Source of the DNA: Paenibacillus mendelii
Lineage (GTDB): Bacteria; Bacillota; Bacilli; Paenibacillales; Paenibacillaceae
Direction: 5' to 3'
Assembly (NCBI RefSeq): GCF_024498075.1
Contig: NZ_JANHOF010000007.1
Location: forward strand, 221,321-285,320
Length of the DNA: 64,000 nucleotides
This document shows, one piece after another, positions 9,836 through 18,497 of the stretch. The notes beneath the pieces are model-generated. The model was not told where the DNA came from and searched no databases. It worked only from the letters and a program-made list of their open reading frames with translations. The stretch's first letter is position 1, and each line of letters begins with the position of its first letter. Both the position numbers and the translations under genes were made by a program.

Positions 9836-9881
9836 ATATGTGATTGTTTGACTCCAGGATTGGGTTGGTTACGACCAACGC

Positions 9882-9927
9882 AAAAACAAGGTGGCGCAGG
9901 AATAACTCCCTGCGCCACCTTTGTTTG
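9882..9927 (-). terminator. Intrinsic terminator of the collagen-like gene
   Basis: A perfect 12-bp stem (9889-9900 with 9909-9920) has an 8-nt loop. On the minus strand it is followed by TTGTTTTTG, so it should end the minus-strand transcript coming from the gene at 9990-11363. Confidence 0.8.
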
Positions 9928-9989
9928 AAGCTAGCTGCTGTGCACATGCTTTAGTTGCATTAGTTGCATGCCTGTGATGCAACTGCTGC

Positions 9990-11363
9990 TTAGCTATCGG
10001 AATGGATTTTCATGATAGTAAGAGCGGCTCCCTGGCTGCCTGGCAACAACACGGCGGCTCCAATTAAACCATCTAGTTGAAGGCCGACGGTAGATCCAGC
10101 GGATAAACGAACGATGGCGCTTGCCGAGAAACTGTTCCGCGATAGTACAGGTGCGATTGTAAGCTCGGGTTTTGCTGTGCCATTAACGATTATTTTGCTG
10201 TTGACCAGAAGACTTGCAGTCAGATTAATGGAATAAGAAACGTAATACGTTCCAGCTTCTGCGACTGTAAACGTGGTGTTGGAGCCATTCACAGTTATGC
10301 TTGTTCCGATTGTTTGGCTGTTCGGCAACGGTATTGGGGTTCCTCCCAGAATGACGGCAATTGTTGAACCGGTAGTGTTCACTGCGAAAGCGTAAGGCAG
10401 CTCAGAGGCGCCTGCAGATCCCTGCGGTCCTTGTGGACCAGCAGGTCCAGGTTCTCCGGTATCCCCCTTGGGTCCCGCAGCCCCTGGTGCTCCCGGCGTT
10501 CCAGGAGCGCCGGCAGGTCCTTGTGGTCCCTGCACTCCTTCAGGCCCTTGCGGTCCAACCGGACCAGCTGGACCAGCAGGTCCGGTATCGCCTACCGCTC
10601 CAGCTGGTCCTACGGGACCCTGCGCACCAGTATCGCCTTTAGCTCCCTGCGATCCTGAGCCGCTGGAGCCAGCCGGTCCTTGCGGTCCGGTGTCACCTTT
10701 ATCGCCCTTATCGCCCTTATCGCCCTTATCACCCTTGTCTCCTTTCTCTCCTTTATCGCCTTTAGGACCAGCAGCTCCCTGCGGTCCAGTATCGCCTTTC
10801 TCGCCCTGCTGTCCGGCATTAGGCTGCTGCTTCTCGATCGTGATTCTTTTACTTCCGCTGTCCCAAGCCACATTCAGCCCGAGTGCCTGTCCTAATGCCC
10901 TCACAGGCAAATAGACCGTCCCTTCGATTAGGGTTGGATTAATCCGTTTACTTGCCGCATCGAGCAGCACTGTTTTTTGTCCGTCAATGAATATCTCGCC
11001 TGTGCTTATCGTGCCTTTAACGGTCCTGCCGAAGGCATTTCCTTCACTCCGGGGGGCCGCCTTGTCGGCCGAACTGGCCGGGGAGTCAGTCGTAATATAG
11101 ACGGCATGGGTATCCGATTTCCATTCCACCTTCAAATCGAGGGCCTCTGCAATTGCCCGCAGCGGCAGGTAATAGGAGCCATTCACCGTAACAGGCATTG
11201 TGCTGGAATATAGCAGCTCGCCATCAATGTAGACCGGGGCGGCGCTTGTAATTGCCGTCACGCTTGAGCTGGCCCCTGCCGCTTTCCCCCAAGCCGTCTG
11301 GCCCATAATAGCCGATGCGATAACGACGGCTGCGGTCATACTGCTAATTGTTCTTAATTTCAC
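9990..11363 (-). CDS. Secreted stalk-domain/collagen-like protein with BclA-like C terminus
   Basis: About 457 residues in four parts. A signal peptide of about 27 residues ends near TAWG. Two copies of the copper-amine-oxidase-N/stalk domain follow (roughly 44-92 and 122-178, each with YLPLRAI/YLPVRAL and a following VEW/VAW strand). Residues about 187-320 are collagen-like Gly-X-Y repeats, including seven GDK/GEK triplets in a row. The last 140 residues resemble the TNF-like C-terminal domain of BclA exosporium filaments. GTG at 11363 is preferred over TTG at 11366 because its spacing from AAGGAGG is better. Probably a trimeric surface or spore filament. Stalk domains replace the usual exosporium-targeting peptide. 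Anchoring is unknown. Confidence 0.85.
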   Translation of the reverse strand: MKLRTISSMTAAVVIASAIMGQTAWGKAAGASSSVTAITSAAPVYIDGELLYSSTMPVTVNGSYYLPLRAIAEALDLKVEWKSDTHAVYITTDSPASSADKAAPRSEGNAFGRTVKGTISTGEIFIDGQKTVLLDAASKRINPTLIEGTVYLPVRALGQALGLNVAWDSGSKRITIEKQQPNAGQQGEKGDTGPQGAAGPKGDKGEKGDKGDKGDKGDKGDKGDTGPQGPAGSSGSGSQGAKGDTGAQGPVGPAGAVGDTGPAGPAGPVGPQGPEGVQGPQGPAGAPGTPGAPGAAGPKGDTGEPGPAGPQGPQGSAGASELPYAFAVNTTGSTIAVILGGTPIPLPNSQTIGTSITVNGSNTTFTVAEAGTYYVSYSINLTASLLVNSKIIVNGTAKPELTIAPVLSRNSFSASAIVRLSAGSTVGLQLDGLIGAAVLLPGSQGAALTIMKIHSDS

Positions 11364-11599
11364 CAATATTCCTCCTTATATATTGAACTAGTCAACAAAA
11401 TTCGACAATAAATCAAAGAATCCTGCAAGAAAATGTCAATTTATCTGGAATACAATCAAAAATGATCCGTTATTTATCACGATCACACATCACAATGAGG
11501 GGCATAGAAGCAGATCCAGAACATAAATAGTACTAACCCCCTAAGCGGTGCTGTGAGAGGGGGATGACCGGAGCTTCCGGGCCGTAAAGGAGCCGTGCG

Positions 11600-12892
11600 A
11601 TGAAGAAGAAGTTTATGAATTCACCGACCGCTTTTGCGCTGGGCATGTTCGCGATTATGATTCCGAGCACCGCCTTTGGTTCGTTCTATAGCTACTATTA
11701 CGTGGAGAAGCTGGGGCTTGGAGTGGGGCTGGCAACATTGGCGCGTACAATTTACCTCATCTGGGATGCAGTAAACCAGCCGCTATTCGGCTATTTATCC
11801 GACCGTACCCGTACTCGATATGGACGTCGGAGGCCTTGGCTCATTTCCGCTATACCGCTCTTCATGGTCACCTTTATCCTGGTGTTTGCTGTGCCGGAAG
11901 GGCTGGCAGGTTACAGTCTGTTTCTCTGGTTCCTCATTGCCCTGATTCTGTATGAAGGCGTTGCTACGATTCTGTGGGTCAACTACGGTGCGTTGTTTCC
12001 AGAGCTGTTCAAGGGAGACCGGCTGCGGGCCAAAGCCTCCGCGGTACAGCAAGGTTATCAAATTGTTGCGCTCCTCATCGGTACCGCGTTAACGCCGATC
12101 CTGTATGATGCGCTGGGATTTGGTTCAATGGCGGCTGTGTATGCGCTTGTTTTCGCACTCGTCATGCTGCTGTTTCTGCGGTACGTAAGAGAAGGCGATG
12201 AAGCACGCTTGGAACCGCCGCTGCGAATGAAGGAGGCATTCCGCGAAACGTTGAAGAACCGTCAATTCTGGATATTCAACATCGCAAACTCGTTTGCTCA
12301 GACCGTCAACGGACTGGTCAGCTCGATGATTCCCTTTTACGCAAAATACGTGCTGCACATACCCGAGTCCCAAGTGTCGATTCTTCTCGCCTCGGTGTTC
12401 GTATCGGTCATTCCTCTGGTGGCGGTCTGGTATGTCATCGCACGCAAGATGGGAGGCATACGAAGCTGGCGGCTGTCGCTCGCCATCTATGGCTTATCTG
12501 TTATTCCATTGGGATTCGGATTTAATTTGATTAGCGGAATCGCGGCAGGTGTTGCGGTAGGCTTCGGTCTGGCAGGGTTCCTGGTAACGCCGCCGGTCGT
12601 CAGCAGTCAAATCATTGATCGGGATTTCGAGCAGACGGGACGCCGGAGGGAAGGTGTTTATACGGCCGTTGGCGGCTTCATTACCCGTTCAAGCGGGCTG
12701 ATCGCGGCGCTTGCGTTCTGGGTGGTCGGCATGATGTTCGGTTATGTCAGCGGAGATAATCCCGGTCCTAACCCGGAAGGGACATTCCGTTTCTTAATCT
12801 GCGTTGTTCCCCTGGGTCTATTGGTGCTGTCTTTCGCAATCTCCCTCTTTATCCGAATGCCTGGAGTAGCGTCGACTCAGAGAAACAGATGA
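11600..12892 (+). CDS. MFS/GPH-type sugar:cation symporter
   Basis: The 430-residue protein has 12 predicted membrane segments. The N-terminal LIWDAVNQPLFGYLSDRTRTRYGRRRPW region carries the Asp, Asn and Arg-rich loop 2-3 signature of the glycoside-pentoside-hexuronide (MelB-like) family. It probably imports a glycoside or uronide with a cation. AAAGGAG precedes the ATG. It stands alone between the collagen-like gene (divergent) and a small repeat peptide, so the substrate cannot be assigned from context. Confidence 0.85.
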   Translation: MKKKFMNSPTAFALGMFAIMIPSTAFGSFYSYYYVEKLGLGVGLATLARTIYLIWDAVNQPLFGYLSDRTRTRYGRRRPWLISAIPLFMVTFILVFAVPEGLAGYSLFLWFLIALILYEGVATILWVNYGALFPELFKGDRLRAKASAVQQGYQIVALLIGTALTPILYDALGFGSMAAVYALVFALVMLLFLRYVREGDEARLEPPLRMKEAFRETLKNRQFWIFNIANSFAQTVNGLVSSMIPFYAKYVLHIPESQVSILLASVFVSVIPLVAVWYVIARKMGGIRSWRLSLAIYGLSVIPLGFGFNLISGIAAGVAVGFGLAGFLVTPPVVSSQIIDRDFEQTGRRREGVYTAVGGFITRSSGLIAALAFWVVGMMFGYVSGDNPGPNPEGTFRFLICVVPLGLLVLSFAISLFIRMPGVASTQRNR

Positions 12893-12967
12893 CTGCCGCA
12901 GCTCCTTTCCTCCTTGGGACAAAATCTTCCGAAGCGGGTAAAGGATACGTAGATGGAGGTGTTTGTT

Positions 12968-13198
12968 TTGTCTAATGATGAGCGGAATAACCCGAAGCCG
13001 GAGGAAATACCGGCAAAAGAAATACCGGAGATGCCGGCCAAGGACATACCGGAGATGCCTCCGGCCGATATTCCGGAAGGCATCCCCAAGTCACCACCTG
13101 AGATCAGCCCTGATGTCATTCCAGAAATAACGCCTGATACGCTGCCGGAGATTGATCCGAACGTTTCTCCTGCACCGCCTGATACACGACTTCCATAA
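12968..13198 (+). CDS. Small proline-rich repeat protein
   Basis: A 76-residue ORF has its TTG start 6 nt after a perfect GGAGGTG. After a polar N terminus (MSNDERNNPKPEE) it is made of 4-6 residue repeats of the form IPE/IPA/MPA (for example PAKEIPEMPAKDIPE), then SPPEISPDVIPEITPD. There is no signal peptide, Cys or aromatic residue. The repeat should form an extended polyproline-like rod that is strongly acidic. I do not recognise a family. The strong ribosome site and a hairpin right after the stop support it as a real gene. Confidence 0.7.
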   Translation: MSNDERNNPKPEEIPAKEIPEMPAKDIPEMPPADIPEGIPKSPPEISPDVIPEITPDTLPEIDPNVSPAPPDTRLP

Positions 13199-13204
13199 CG
13201 CAAG

Positions 13205-13230
13205 AGAAGCCCCCTCATGCAGGGGCTTCT
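13205..13230 (+). terminator. Hairpin after the proline-rich gene
   Basis: GAAGCCCC pairs with GGGGCTTC, giving a stem of 8-10 bp with a loop of about 6-8 nt. Only a weak T-rich tail (TGTCTGTT) follows. Confidence 0.6.
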
Positions 13231-13499
13231 GTCTGTTGCATGTTAAGAAAAATGGTATGGTTCTTTTTTGAAATTTGCATAATAACAACCTTTTTGTAAC
13301 AGACTTATTATTGCTATAAGTGTAAATTTATTTAATTTTTTATTAATATAACTTATTTCTTTATTGCATAAAAGCAACTAAAATAATGGTGCGGCCGGGT
13401 TGCGGGAATTGTCTTTAACACCTGCCGGCAGCAGTATTTATAAGCGTCTGCCTTGGACCTGAAACACAGCAATCCATAAGAAGTTTGACATCTTTGGAA
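13231..13499. other. AT-rich intergenic region without a gene
   Basis: Most of this stretch, especially 13260-13375, is very AT-rich with runs of T. No ORF with a ribosome site or convincing domain was found. It separates a terminator from the promoter of the VOC gene. Confidence 0.5.
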
Positions 13500-13508
13500 T
13501 GCTATAAT
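13500..13508 (+). promoter_or_regulatory. Extended -10 promoter of the VOC gene
   Basis: TGCTATAAT is a perfect extended -10 element, 45 bp before the VOC start. A TTGACA at 13485-13490 is only 12 bp away, too close to act as its -35. Confidence 0.6.
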
Positions 13509-13552
13509 GGGAACGAGCACACCCAAATAACTTGATGGAAGGATGATGGAGG

Positions 13553-13951
13553 ATGGCAACGCTTAAACCCTATCTATTCTCGGAGGACTCCAGAGCTCAA
13601 GCGGAGTTCTATGTCGGAGCGCTCGGCGGGGAGATTCAATCCGTTATGACGTACGGTGAGGCCCCGGAACCCAAATCTGTGAACAAAGACAAAGTCATGC
13701 ACTTATGCCTGAATGCAGGAGGGGTTAACATCTTCATGTCCGATTCCTTCGATCCCATTACACGAGGGAATGGCATGAGCCTGAATCTGGAGTTTAAATC
13801 TGGATCCGAAGGCCGGGAGGCGTTCAATAATCTCGCGGCAGGAGGCAAAGTGCTGTATCCTCTCGAACCGGTTTTCTGGGGCGGAATGTATGGGCAATTG
13901 GAAGATAAATTCGGCGTGAGTTGGATGATCAGCTGCGGAGCCGAAGGATAA
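13553..13951 (+). CDS. VOC-family (PhnB/glyoxalase-like) protein
   Basis: This 132-residue protein matches the PhnB-like branch of the vicinal oxygen chelate fold: an N-terminal PYLFSEDSRAQAEFYVGALGG strand-helix unit, a central HLCLNAGGVNIFMSD segment, and a C-terminal FWGGMYGQLEDKFGVSWMI motif typical of this group. These proteins are often metal-dependent isomerases, dioxygenases or resistance proteins, but the PhnB-like branch is mostly of unknown function. It is monocistronic, with an upstream extended -10 promoter and a strong terminator downstream. Confidence 0.85.
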   Translation: MATLKPYLFSEDSRAQAEFYVGALGGEIQSVMTYGEAPEPKSVNKDKVMHLCLNAGGVNIFMSDSFDPITRGNGMSLNLEFKSGSEGREAFNNLAAGGKVLYPLEPVFWGGMYGQLEDKFGVSWMISCGAEG

Positions 13952-14012
13952 ACCAAGGCTGGAGCTGGCTGGTTGCGTGCAGGTGCCGGAACCGACGCAA
14001 CTTGCAATCTAT

Positions 14013-14047
14013 AGAACCGTCAGGGGAGCTCCCTGACGGTTCTTTTA
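14013..14047 (+). terminator. Intrinsic terminator of the VOC gene
   Basis: A perfect 13-bp stem (14013-14025 with 14031-14043) with a 5-nt loop is followed by TTTTATTG. Confidence 0.9.
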
Positions 14048-14522
14048 TTGAAATGGGCGATGCAGAGAGTCCACTCGCTGTCAAACCGCATTGAGGGGCT
14101 TACGGCAGTAGGAATGCGGGATAGCGGGGGCAATCGTTTGGACACGATATGAATAATGTTATTCTGCTCGCTCACTCAGGTTTGCCGGGTTACTGCGCAA
14201 TCCGTACGATGACCTGCATAATGCCATGCTGCAATCGGCAGCAGGTATTGCTTCGTAAATAATAAGACGTATGGTACAATACGACCTGACCGGTGCCGAT
14301 TAAAGACTTACCTGCCAACCAATTGGCCGAGCATGATTACCCGTTCTGGGTTGGATAGGAATTGGATGGTTCAATCCGCGGTGAATTGGATGGTTCTTAA
14401 GCGGGCGGTATGCAGTAATGTGAAGATATAAGTCATTGAACAGTCTTTTATGAACATTGAACAAGGCTTGCGGTGTTTGCGATTTCGGGGGCATGGCACA
14501 ACATAAAGAGGGAGGGGATTTC
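14048..14522. other. Intergenic region, about 470 bp, with a short direct repeat
   Basis: I see no gene here. TACAAT at 14275-14280 could be a -10 element but lacks a good -35. A 14-bp perfect direct repeat (GAATTGGATGGTTC) occurs at 14359-14372 and 14383-14396. The 3' end leads into the ribosome site of the small membrane protein at 14523. Confidence 0.5.
14359..14396. repeat. 14-bp direct repeat pair
   Basis: GAATTGGATGGTTC occurs twice with a 24-bp period, about 130 bp before the small membrane protein. It could be a two-site regulator-binding element or a chance duplication. Confidence 0.6.
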
Positions 14523-14729
14523 ATGAATGTTTTGATCGGACTCGTGATTGTGTTTATGGTACTTGCCTTGATCACAACCTTTCTTGTCGGGTTCTCGAAG
14601 GAAAATAAAGAAGGCAGTCCCACATATGAACAGAAAACGGGAGCCAAATGGGCTCGGCTGTCGAGTTTCTATATTATTGCTGCCGTCGTCTGTTTAGCCA
14701 TTTTTTTGATGATCATGATGAATGGATAG
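14523..14729 (+). CDS. Small two-helix membrane protein
   Basis: A 68-residue protein starts at the ATG 7-8 nt after GAGGGAGGGG. It has a membrane segment at each end (MNVLIGLVIVFMVLALITTF and IIAAVVCLAIFLMIM) joined by a polar loop with several Lys and Glu. I do not recognise a family. A perfect terminator directly follows, supporting a monocistronic gene. Confidence 0.72.
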   Translation: MNVLIGLVIVFMVLALITTFLVGFSKENKEGSPTYEQKTGAKWARLSSFYIIAAVVCLAIFLMIMMNG

Positions 14730-14760
14730 ATGCCGCACGAGGCATGCAGGCTGCGTGGAG

Positions 14761-14797
14761 ACAATCACTGACGGTAACAGTCAGTGATTGTTTTTTT
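14761..14797 (+). terminator. Intrinsic terminator
   Basis: An 11-bp perfect stem (14762-14772 with 14780-14790) and a 7-nt loop are followed by seven T residues. Confidence 0.93.
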
Positions 14798-14894
14798 GCA
14801 ATCCGGCAGAAGGATTAATTTTTATCTTTGAAACTACGCAAACGTACAATTCCTCCAGGTGCGAGATTCATAAAGTATCGTGAGGTGATCCACG

Positions 14895-15677
14895 TTGCGC
14901 TCGAAAACGTATAAGAGCAGTACGATCTGGGGAAAGCTCCGTGTTTGCCGATATTTATCCGCCGACAAATCGACGAGGAGCATGGTTCCAGATACGGTTT
15001 TTTTTACCGAATCGAATTTGAAACGTTTGGCCGGGAAATACAGTACCCTCTACATGAAACCGGATATCGGCTCTCTTGGTATCGGCATCTATAAGTTGAG
15101 CCGGACGGCGGATGGCTACCGGCTCGTTCGAATGTCGGGAAGGAAACAGATCTCGGAGACGTTCAGGACACTGACGTCCGTATACAAATATGTGAAATCC
15201 CTGCAGAAGAAGAAGCGCCTGATTATTCAAAAAGCGATTAGGCTCGACCGGATTAACGGCAGGCCCTATGATATCCGAACGATGGTTCAGCGCAAGCCAA
15301 AGGGTGCCTGGACATGCACGGGGTTCATGGTCAAAGTCGGAGGCCGCCACAAAATCGTCACCAACTATTATCAAGGCGGCGAGATTTATACCATTCACAA
15401 TTTGTTAAAGCAAATGGGGTTTTCCGGGGAACGGTCCTCCGCGCGGATAGAATCGCTCACCCGCAAGGGAATCGCCGTAGCCAACGTATTAAGCCGCAAA
15501 CGCTCTGGCATGCGCGAGATGGGTATCGACTTTGCCTATGATGATGACAATCGCTTGTGGGTACTGGAGGTCAACTCCAACCATCCTCAGTTCCATCCCC
15601 TCAAGAAGCTGGATCGAAGATCGTATAACCGCATGATGGATTATGCAAGAAGCTATGGCAGATATAACGCAAAATAA
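14895..15677 (+). CDS. YheC/YheD-family ATP-grasp protein
   Basis: The 260-residue product starts at a TTG behind GAGGTGATCC. YMKPDIGSLGIGIYKL is the ATP-grasp nucleotide-binding Lys and Gly-rich loop, RPYDIRTMVQ and EMGIDFAYDDDNRLWVLEVNSNHPQF form the metal and ATP-binding end. This matches the YheC/YheD proteins associated with the Bacillus endospore coat. It is shorter than many family members (usually above 350 residues) and lacks their extra N-terminal region. The ligated substrate is not known. It is monocistronic, closed by a large hairpin. Confidence 0.85.
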   Translation: MRSKTYKSSTIWGKLRVCRYLSADKSTRSMVPDTVFFTESNLKRLAGKYSTLYMKPDIGSLGIGIYKLSRTADGYRLVRMSGRKQISETFRTLTSVYKYVKSLQKKKRLIIQKAIRLDRINGRPYDIRTMVQRKPKGAWTCTGFMVKVGGRHKIVTNYYQGGEIYTIHNLLKQMGFSGERSSARIESLTRKGIAVANVLSRKRSGMREMGIDFAYDDDNRLWVLEVNSNHPQFHPLKKLDRRSYNRMMDYARSYGRYNAK

Positions 15678-15701
15678 GCTTTCTTCATACTCTGACTTCA
15701 T

Positions 15702-15750
15702 TGCCCCGTAAACAAGACACTTCGTGGGAAGTGCCTTGTTTACGGGGCAT
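15702..15750 (+). terminator. Long hairpin after the YheC/D gene
   Basis: A stem of about 20 bp (left arm 15702-15723, right arm 15728-15749) carries a 4-nt loop and one mismatch. There is no clean U-tract (TTGTTGTG follows). Confidence 0.75.
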
Positions 15751-15795
15751 TGTTGTGCTTACGGGCATTCTTTTTGAATATAGGCGAAGAATCGG

Positions 15796-15824
15796 TTGAC
15801 AGGTGCCAAATTAACCTATATGGT
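15796..15824 (+). promoter_or_regulatory. Promoter of the GntR-ABC operon
   Basis: TTGACA (15796-15801) is followed after 17 bp by TATGGT (15819-15824). The -10 lies inside a palindrome, so the regulator encoded downstream can block it. Confidence 0.7.
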
Positions 15825-15826
15825 TA
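15812..15826. promoter_or_regulatory. Palindromic operator over the -10 box
   Basis: TAACC-TATAT-GGTTA is a perfect inverted repeat overlapping the -10 element, suited to a GntR dimer. Autoregulation by the downstream GntR protein is inferred. An imperfect AACCAAAGTGGT follows at about 15842. Confidence 0.65.
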
Positions 15827-15862
15827 GTTGCATAAGTAATTAACCAAAGTGGTGATGAAGCG

Positions 15863-16228
15863 ATGACATCGATAATTGATGACAGCCGTCCGATCTTCGT
15901 GCAGATCGCACAGCGGATAGAAGAAGACATTATTGCAGGATCATTACTCGAAGAAACACAAGTACCTTCGACAAATCAGTTTGCTTCGTTGTATCAGATC
16001 AACCCGGCAACTGCGGCGAAGGGCGTTAACTTACTCGTTGACCAGGGCATTTTGTACAAGAAGCGGGGGATTGGCATGTTTGTGGCAGAAGGCGCTCGCC
16101 AGAGATTGGTGGAGAATCGGAAAGAACAGTTCTATGAGCAGTATGTTGTGGCGATGATCCAAGAAGCGAATAAGCTTGGCATTACGGCGGAACAGCTGGC
16201 TGACATGATTCGAAGAGGGGATGCGTAG
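15863..16228 (+). CDS. GntR-family (YtrA-type) regulator
   Basis: The 121-residue protein has the compact YtrA architecture: an N-terminal winged helix (RPIFVQIAQRIEEDIIAGSL through INPATAAKGVNLLVDQGILYKKRGIGMFV) and a short C-terminal dimerisation helix pair without a large ligand domain. YtrA proteins normally repress the ABC exporter operon they sit in. The ABC ATPase gene begins 2 nt after its stop. A palindrome over the -10 box is the likely binding site. Confidence 0.93.
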   Translation: MTSIIDDSRPIFVQIAQRIEEDIIAGSLLEETQVPSTNQFASLYQINPATAAKGVNLLVDQGILYKKRGIGMFVAEGARQRLVENRKEQFYEQYVVAMIQEANKLGITAEQLADMIRRGDA

Positions 16229-16230
16229 CG

Positions 16231-17124
16231 ATGCAGAGCGCAGTTGCTGTAAGTAACCTGACGAAGACGTATGGCAAGGTCGCGGCAGTAAGCGAAGTCA
16301 GCTTTACAATGGAGCCTAACAAAATATACGGACTTCTCGGACGGAATGGCGCCGGCAAAACAACGATTATGCATATGATTACGGCGCAGCTGTTTCCGAC
16401 TAGCGGCGAATTGCGCGTGTTTGGGGAAGCGCCCTATGAAAACGCGAATGTCCTCAGTCAAATATGCTTTATTAAAGAAGGCCAGAAATACCCCGATCTC
16501 TTCCGGATCAGTGACGTGCTGGATGTAGCGGGAGGGTGTTTTAAGAATTGGGATAATGAGTACGCCTACTCCTTGGTTGAAGAGTTTCGGCTTCCATTGA
16601 AGAGACGGATGAAGAAGCTGTCCCGGGGCATGCTCTCCTCCGTGGGGATCATTATTGGGCTAGCCAGCCGCGCACCGCTCACCTTATTCGATGAACCTTA
16701 CTTGGGGCTGGATGCGGTGGCCAGAAGCCTGTTCTACAATCGATTAATTGAGGATTATGCGGAACATCCACGGACCATTGTACTGTCCACACACTTGATC
16801 GACGAAGTCAGCCAGCTTCTGGAGCATGTGATGGTCATTGATAAAGGGAGGCTCATTCTTAATGAGGAATCCGAGATGCTTCGCGGCCGTGCGCTTACGG
16901 TTATCGGCTCGGCAGCAGCTGTTGAATCCTTCGCAGCGGGCAAGGAAATGATCGAACGCGAAGCTTTCGGGAGTCTGATGAAGAGCACTGTAATGGGAGG
17001 AATAGATGAGGATGAGATCAGACGGGCAAGAGCACTTGGTCTCGAGACGACGGCCGTCTCGCTCCAGCAGTTAATTGTTCATCTCACGAACGGCAATTCG
17101 GAGAGGGGAGCGGTTAGATTATAA
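16231..17124 (+). CDS. ABC transporter ATP-binding protein (YtrB-like)
   Basis: The 297-residue ATPase has Walker A GRNGAGKTT, a degenerate signature LSRGM in place of LSGGQ, Walker B LTLFDEPYLGLD and the switch His in LSTHLI. About 90 extra C-terminal residues resemble those of YtrB/BcrA-type exporter ATPases. It is preceded by a YtrA-type repressor and overlaps the next membrane gene by one base. The unit is probably induced by cell-wall-active compounds, as in YtrA operons elsewhere; this is inference. Confidence 0.9.
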   Translation: MQSAVAVSNLTKTYGKVAAVSEVSFTMEPNKIYGLLGRNGAGKTTIMHMITAQLFPTSGELRVFGEAPYENANVLSQICFIKEGQKYPDLFRISDVLDVAGGCFKNWDNEYAYSLVEEFRLPLKRRMKKLSRGMLSSVGIIIGLASRAPLTLFDEPYLGLDAVARSLFYNRLIEDYAEHPRTIVLSTHLIDEVSQLLEHVMVIDKGRLILNEESEMLRGRALTVIGSAAAVESFAAGKEMIEREAFGSLMKSTVMGGIDEDEIRRARALGLETTAVSLQQLIVHLTNGNSERGAVRL

Positions 17125-17807
17125 TGAACGCCATGACCGGTATATTTAAAATCCACTTGAAGTACAAAAATTATTGGTTCACTTTGCCGTGGTGTATTCT
17201 ACTGTTAAACTTCAGCATCAATTGGACTATAGGTTATTTTTTTGAAGAGGAGTTTTATACAGGCGGATTAAGTTCAATCTATGTTTATATATTCATTATG
17301 GGAACCATTCTGCTGCATCAGACTTTTCCCTTCGCGATTGGTCTAAGTATTCGCAGAACGGATTACTATTGGGGAACCGCCGCGATCAGCGTTATTGTGA
17401 CTCTCTTATCATCGATTCTGTTGATGCCGCTCTCCATCATTGAAACCAAGTTCACCGAAGGCTGGGGAGTCAGCTTGCATTACTTTAATTTGCCTTATTT
17501 GAGCGATGGCTCCATTCTCGAGCAAATGTGGATTTCATTTGTACTGCTGCTGTTCTTTTTTTACCTCGGATTCGTCACAGCCAGCGTACATCGGCGGTAT
17601 GGGAAGATCGGCTTGCTCTTGTTATCTGTGGCCGCCTTTCTAGCCTCCAGTCTTGGAATCTTCCTAATGTCGTACTACAAGTGGTGGGGCAGCCTATTTA
17701 CATCGATGGCTGATTTGTCCGCCTTCCAGATCGCTTCGTGGACATTCCCGATCACCCTCATTCTCGCAGGAATATCGTATCTATTGCTTCGGCGGTCAAC
17801 CGTCTGA
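17124..17807 (+). CDS. Membrane partner of the ABC ATPase (ABC-2-like permease)
   Basis: A 227-residue protein with about six predicted membrane segments. Its ATG overlaps the ATPase stop (TAATG), indicating coupling. No strong family signature is visible, but size, topology and position fit the permease half of a YtrA-controlled ABC transporter. AT content is slightly higher than in neighbouring genes. A bidirectional terminator follows. Confidence 0.78.
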   Translation: MNAMTGIFKIHLKYKNYWFTLPWCILLLNFSINWTIGYFFEEEFYTGGLSSIYVYIFIMGTILLHQTFPFAIGLSIRRTDYYWGTAAISVIVTLLSSILLMPLSIIETKFTEGWGVSLHYFNLPYLSDGSILEQMWISFVLLLFFFYLGFVTASVHRRYGKIGLLLLSVAAFLASSLGIFLMSYYKWWGSLFTSMADLSAFQIASWTFPITLILAGISYLLLRRSTV

Positions 17808-17813
17808 AGACAG

Positions 17814-17848
17814 GAAAGCCTCCCGGCATGGCTGCCTGGGAGGCTTTC
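17814..17848. terminator. Bidirectional terminator between convergent genes
   Basis: Arms 17814-17824 and 17838-17848 (GAAAGCCTCCC and complement) form an 11-bp stem, and the loop contains a further GGCA/TGCC pairing. It lies between a plus-strand stop at 17807 and a minus-strand stop at 17854. Confidence 0.85.
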
Positions 17849-17853
17849 ATTCG

Positions 17854-18360
17854 TTATACTTCTTTCTTACGCATAATGATCATCAGGGCCCCGATCAGGA
17901 TGACTGCACCGGCTAAGAACGGACGTCCCAGCGTGAGATGATTGAGCAGCGACCCGACGGAGAAGACGGCGAAGAACAGTAGTGACAATACAGTCAGGAT
18001 GTTGATTGGAATAAGCAGCCACCTGTTACGGCCCCCAAACCAGTACAATTCGAATAATCCTACCGCTGCAGCGAGAATAAAGCCCGGCCACGTATAGCCC
18101 CAACTATCGAACAGCATAGAGACCTGACATACAAGGCCTGCGGTGAGCAGCACGCCGCCCGGAACCAATAGTCCGACGCCTCTTCGGTTGGTCATAAAGA
18201 AGTACAGCCAGTGAAAGAACAAGCCCAGCGGTATAACAAACAAGGTTGGCCAGAAATAGCCGAATATGGTCCCTGGTCCGTAAGATTCAGGCCCGTTACT
18301 AAATAATAAGTAGGCGCCCAATAGGATCAGTAAGGGACCGAAGATTGTTCTTGGATTCAA
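17854..18360 (-). CDS. LiaF-type transmembrane-domain protein
   Basis: The 168-residue protein starts at a TTG 8 nt after GAGGAGG. It opens with FGPLLILLGAYLLFSN and continues with four to five membrane helices and FWPTLFVIPLG, the pattern of the LiaF N-terminal/DUF5668 membrane domain. It lacks the soluble C-terminal domain of LiaF. Such proteins are often tied to envelope stress, but no LiaRS pair is adjacent and the role is unknown. Confidence 0.7.
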   Translation of the reverse strand: MNPRTIFGPLLILLGAYLLFSNGPESYGPGTIFGYFWPTLFVIPLGLFFHWLYFFMTNRRGVGLLVPGGVLLTAGLVCQVSMLFDSWGYTWPGFILAAAVGLFELYWFGGRNRWLLIPINILTVLSLLFFAVFSVGSLLNHLTLGRPFLAGAVILIGALMIIMRKKEV

Positions 18361-18497
18361 TTTATTTTCCTCCTCGATTAACGTCTCATTTGTTTAAGCA
18401 TAGCACTGCAATGGAACGTTTGTCGTCATTCTCGAGGAGGAGACGGTCTCGTTCTAGAGAAGTTATTTTGTCCATGTTGCATATATAGGCGTCAAAG

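Noticed and set aside
10431..10914. Plus-strand proline/glycine-rich frames opposite the collagen repeats
   Set aside because: They are antisense shadows of the Gly-X-Y repeat, whose regular codons keep several frames open.
13485..13508. TTGACA-TATAAT promoter before the VOC gene
   Set aside because: The spacer is only 12 bp. The extended -10 alone is the better explanation.
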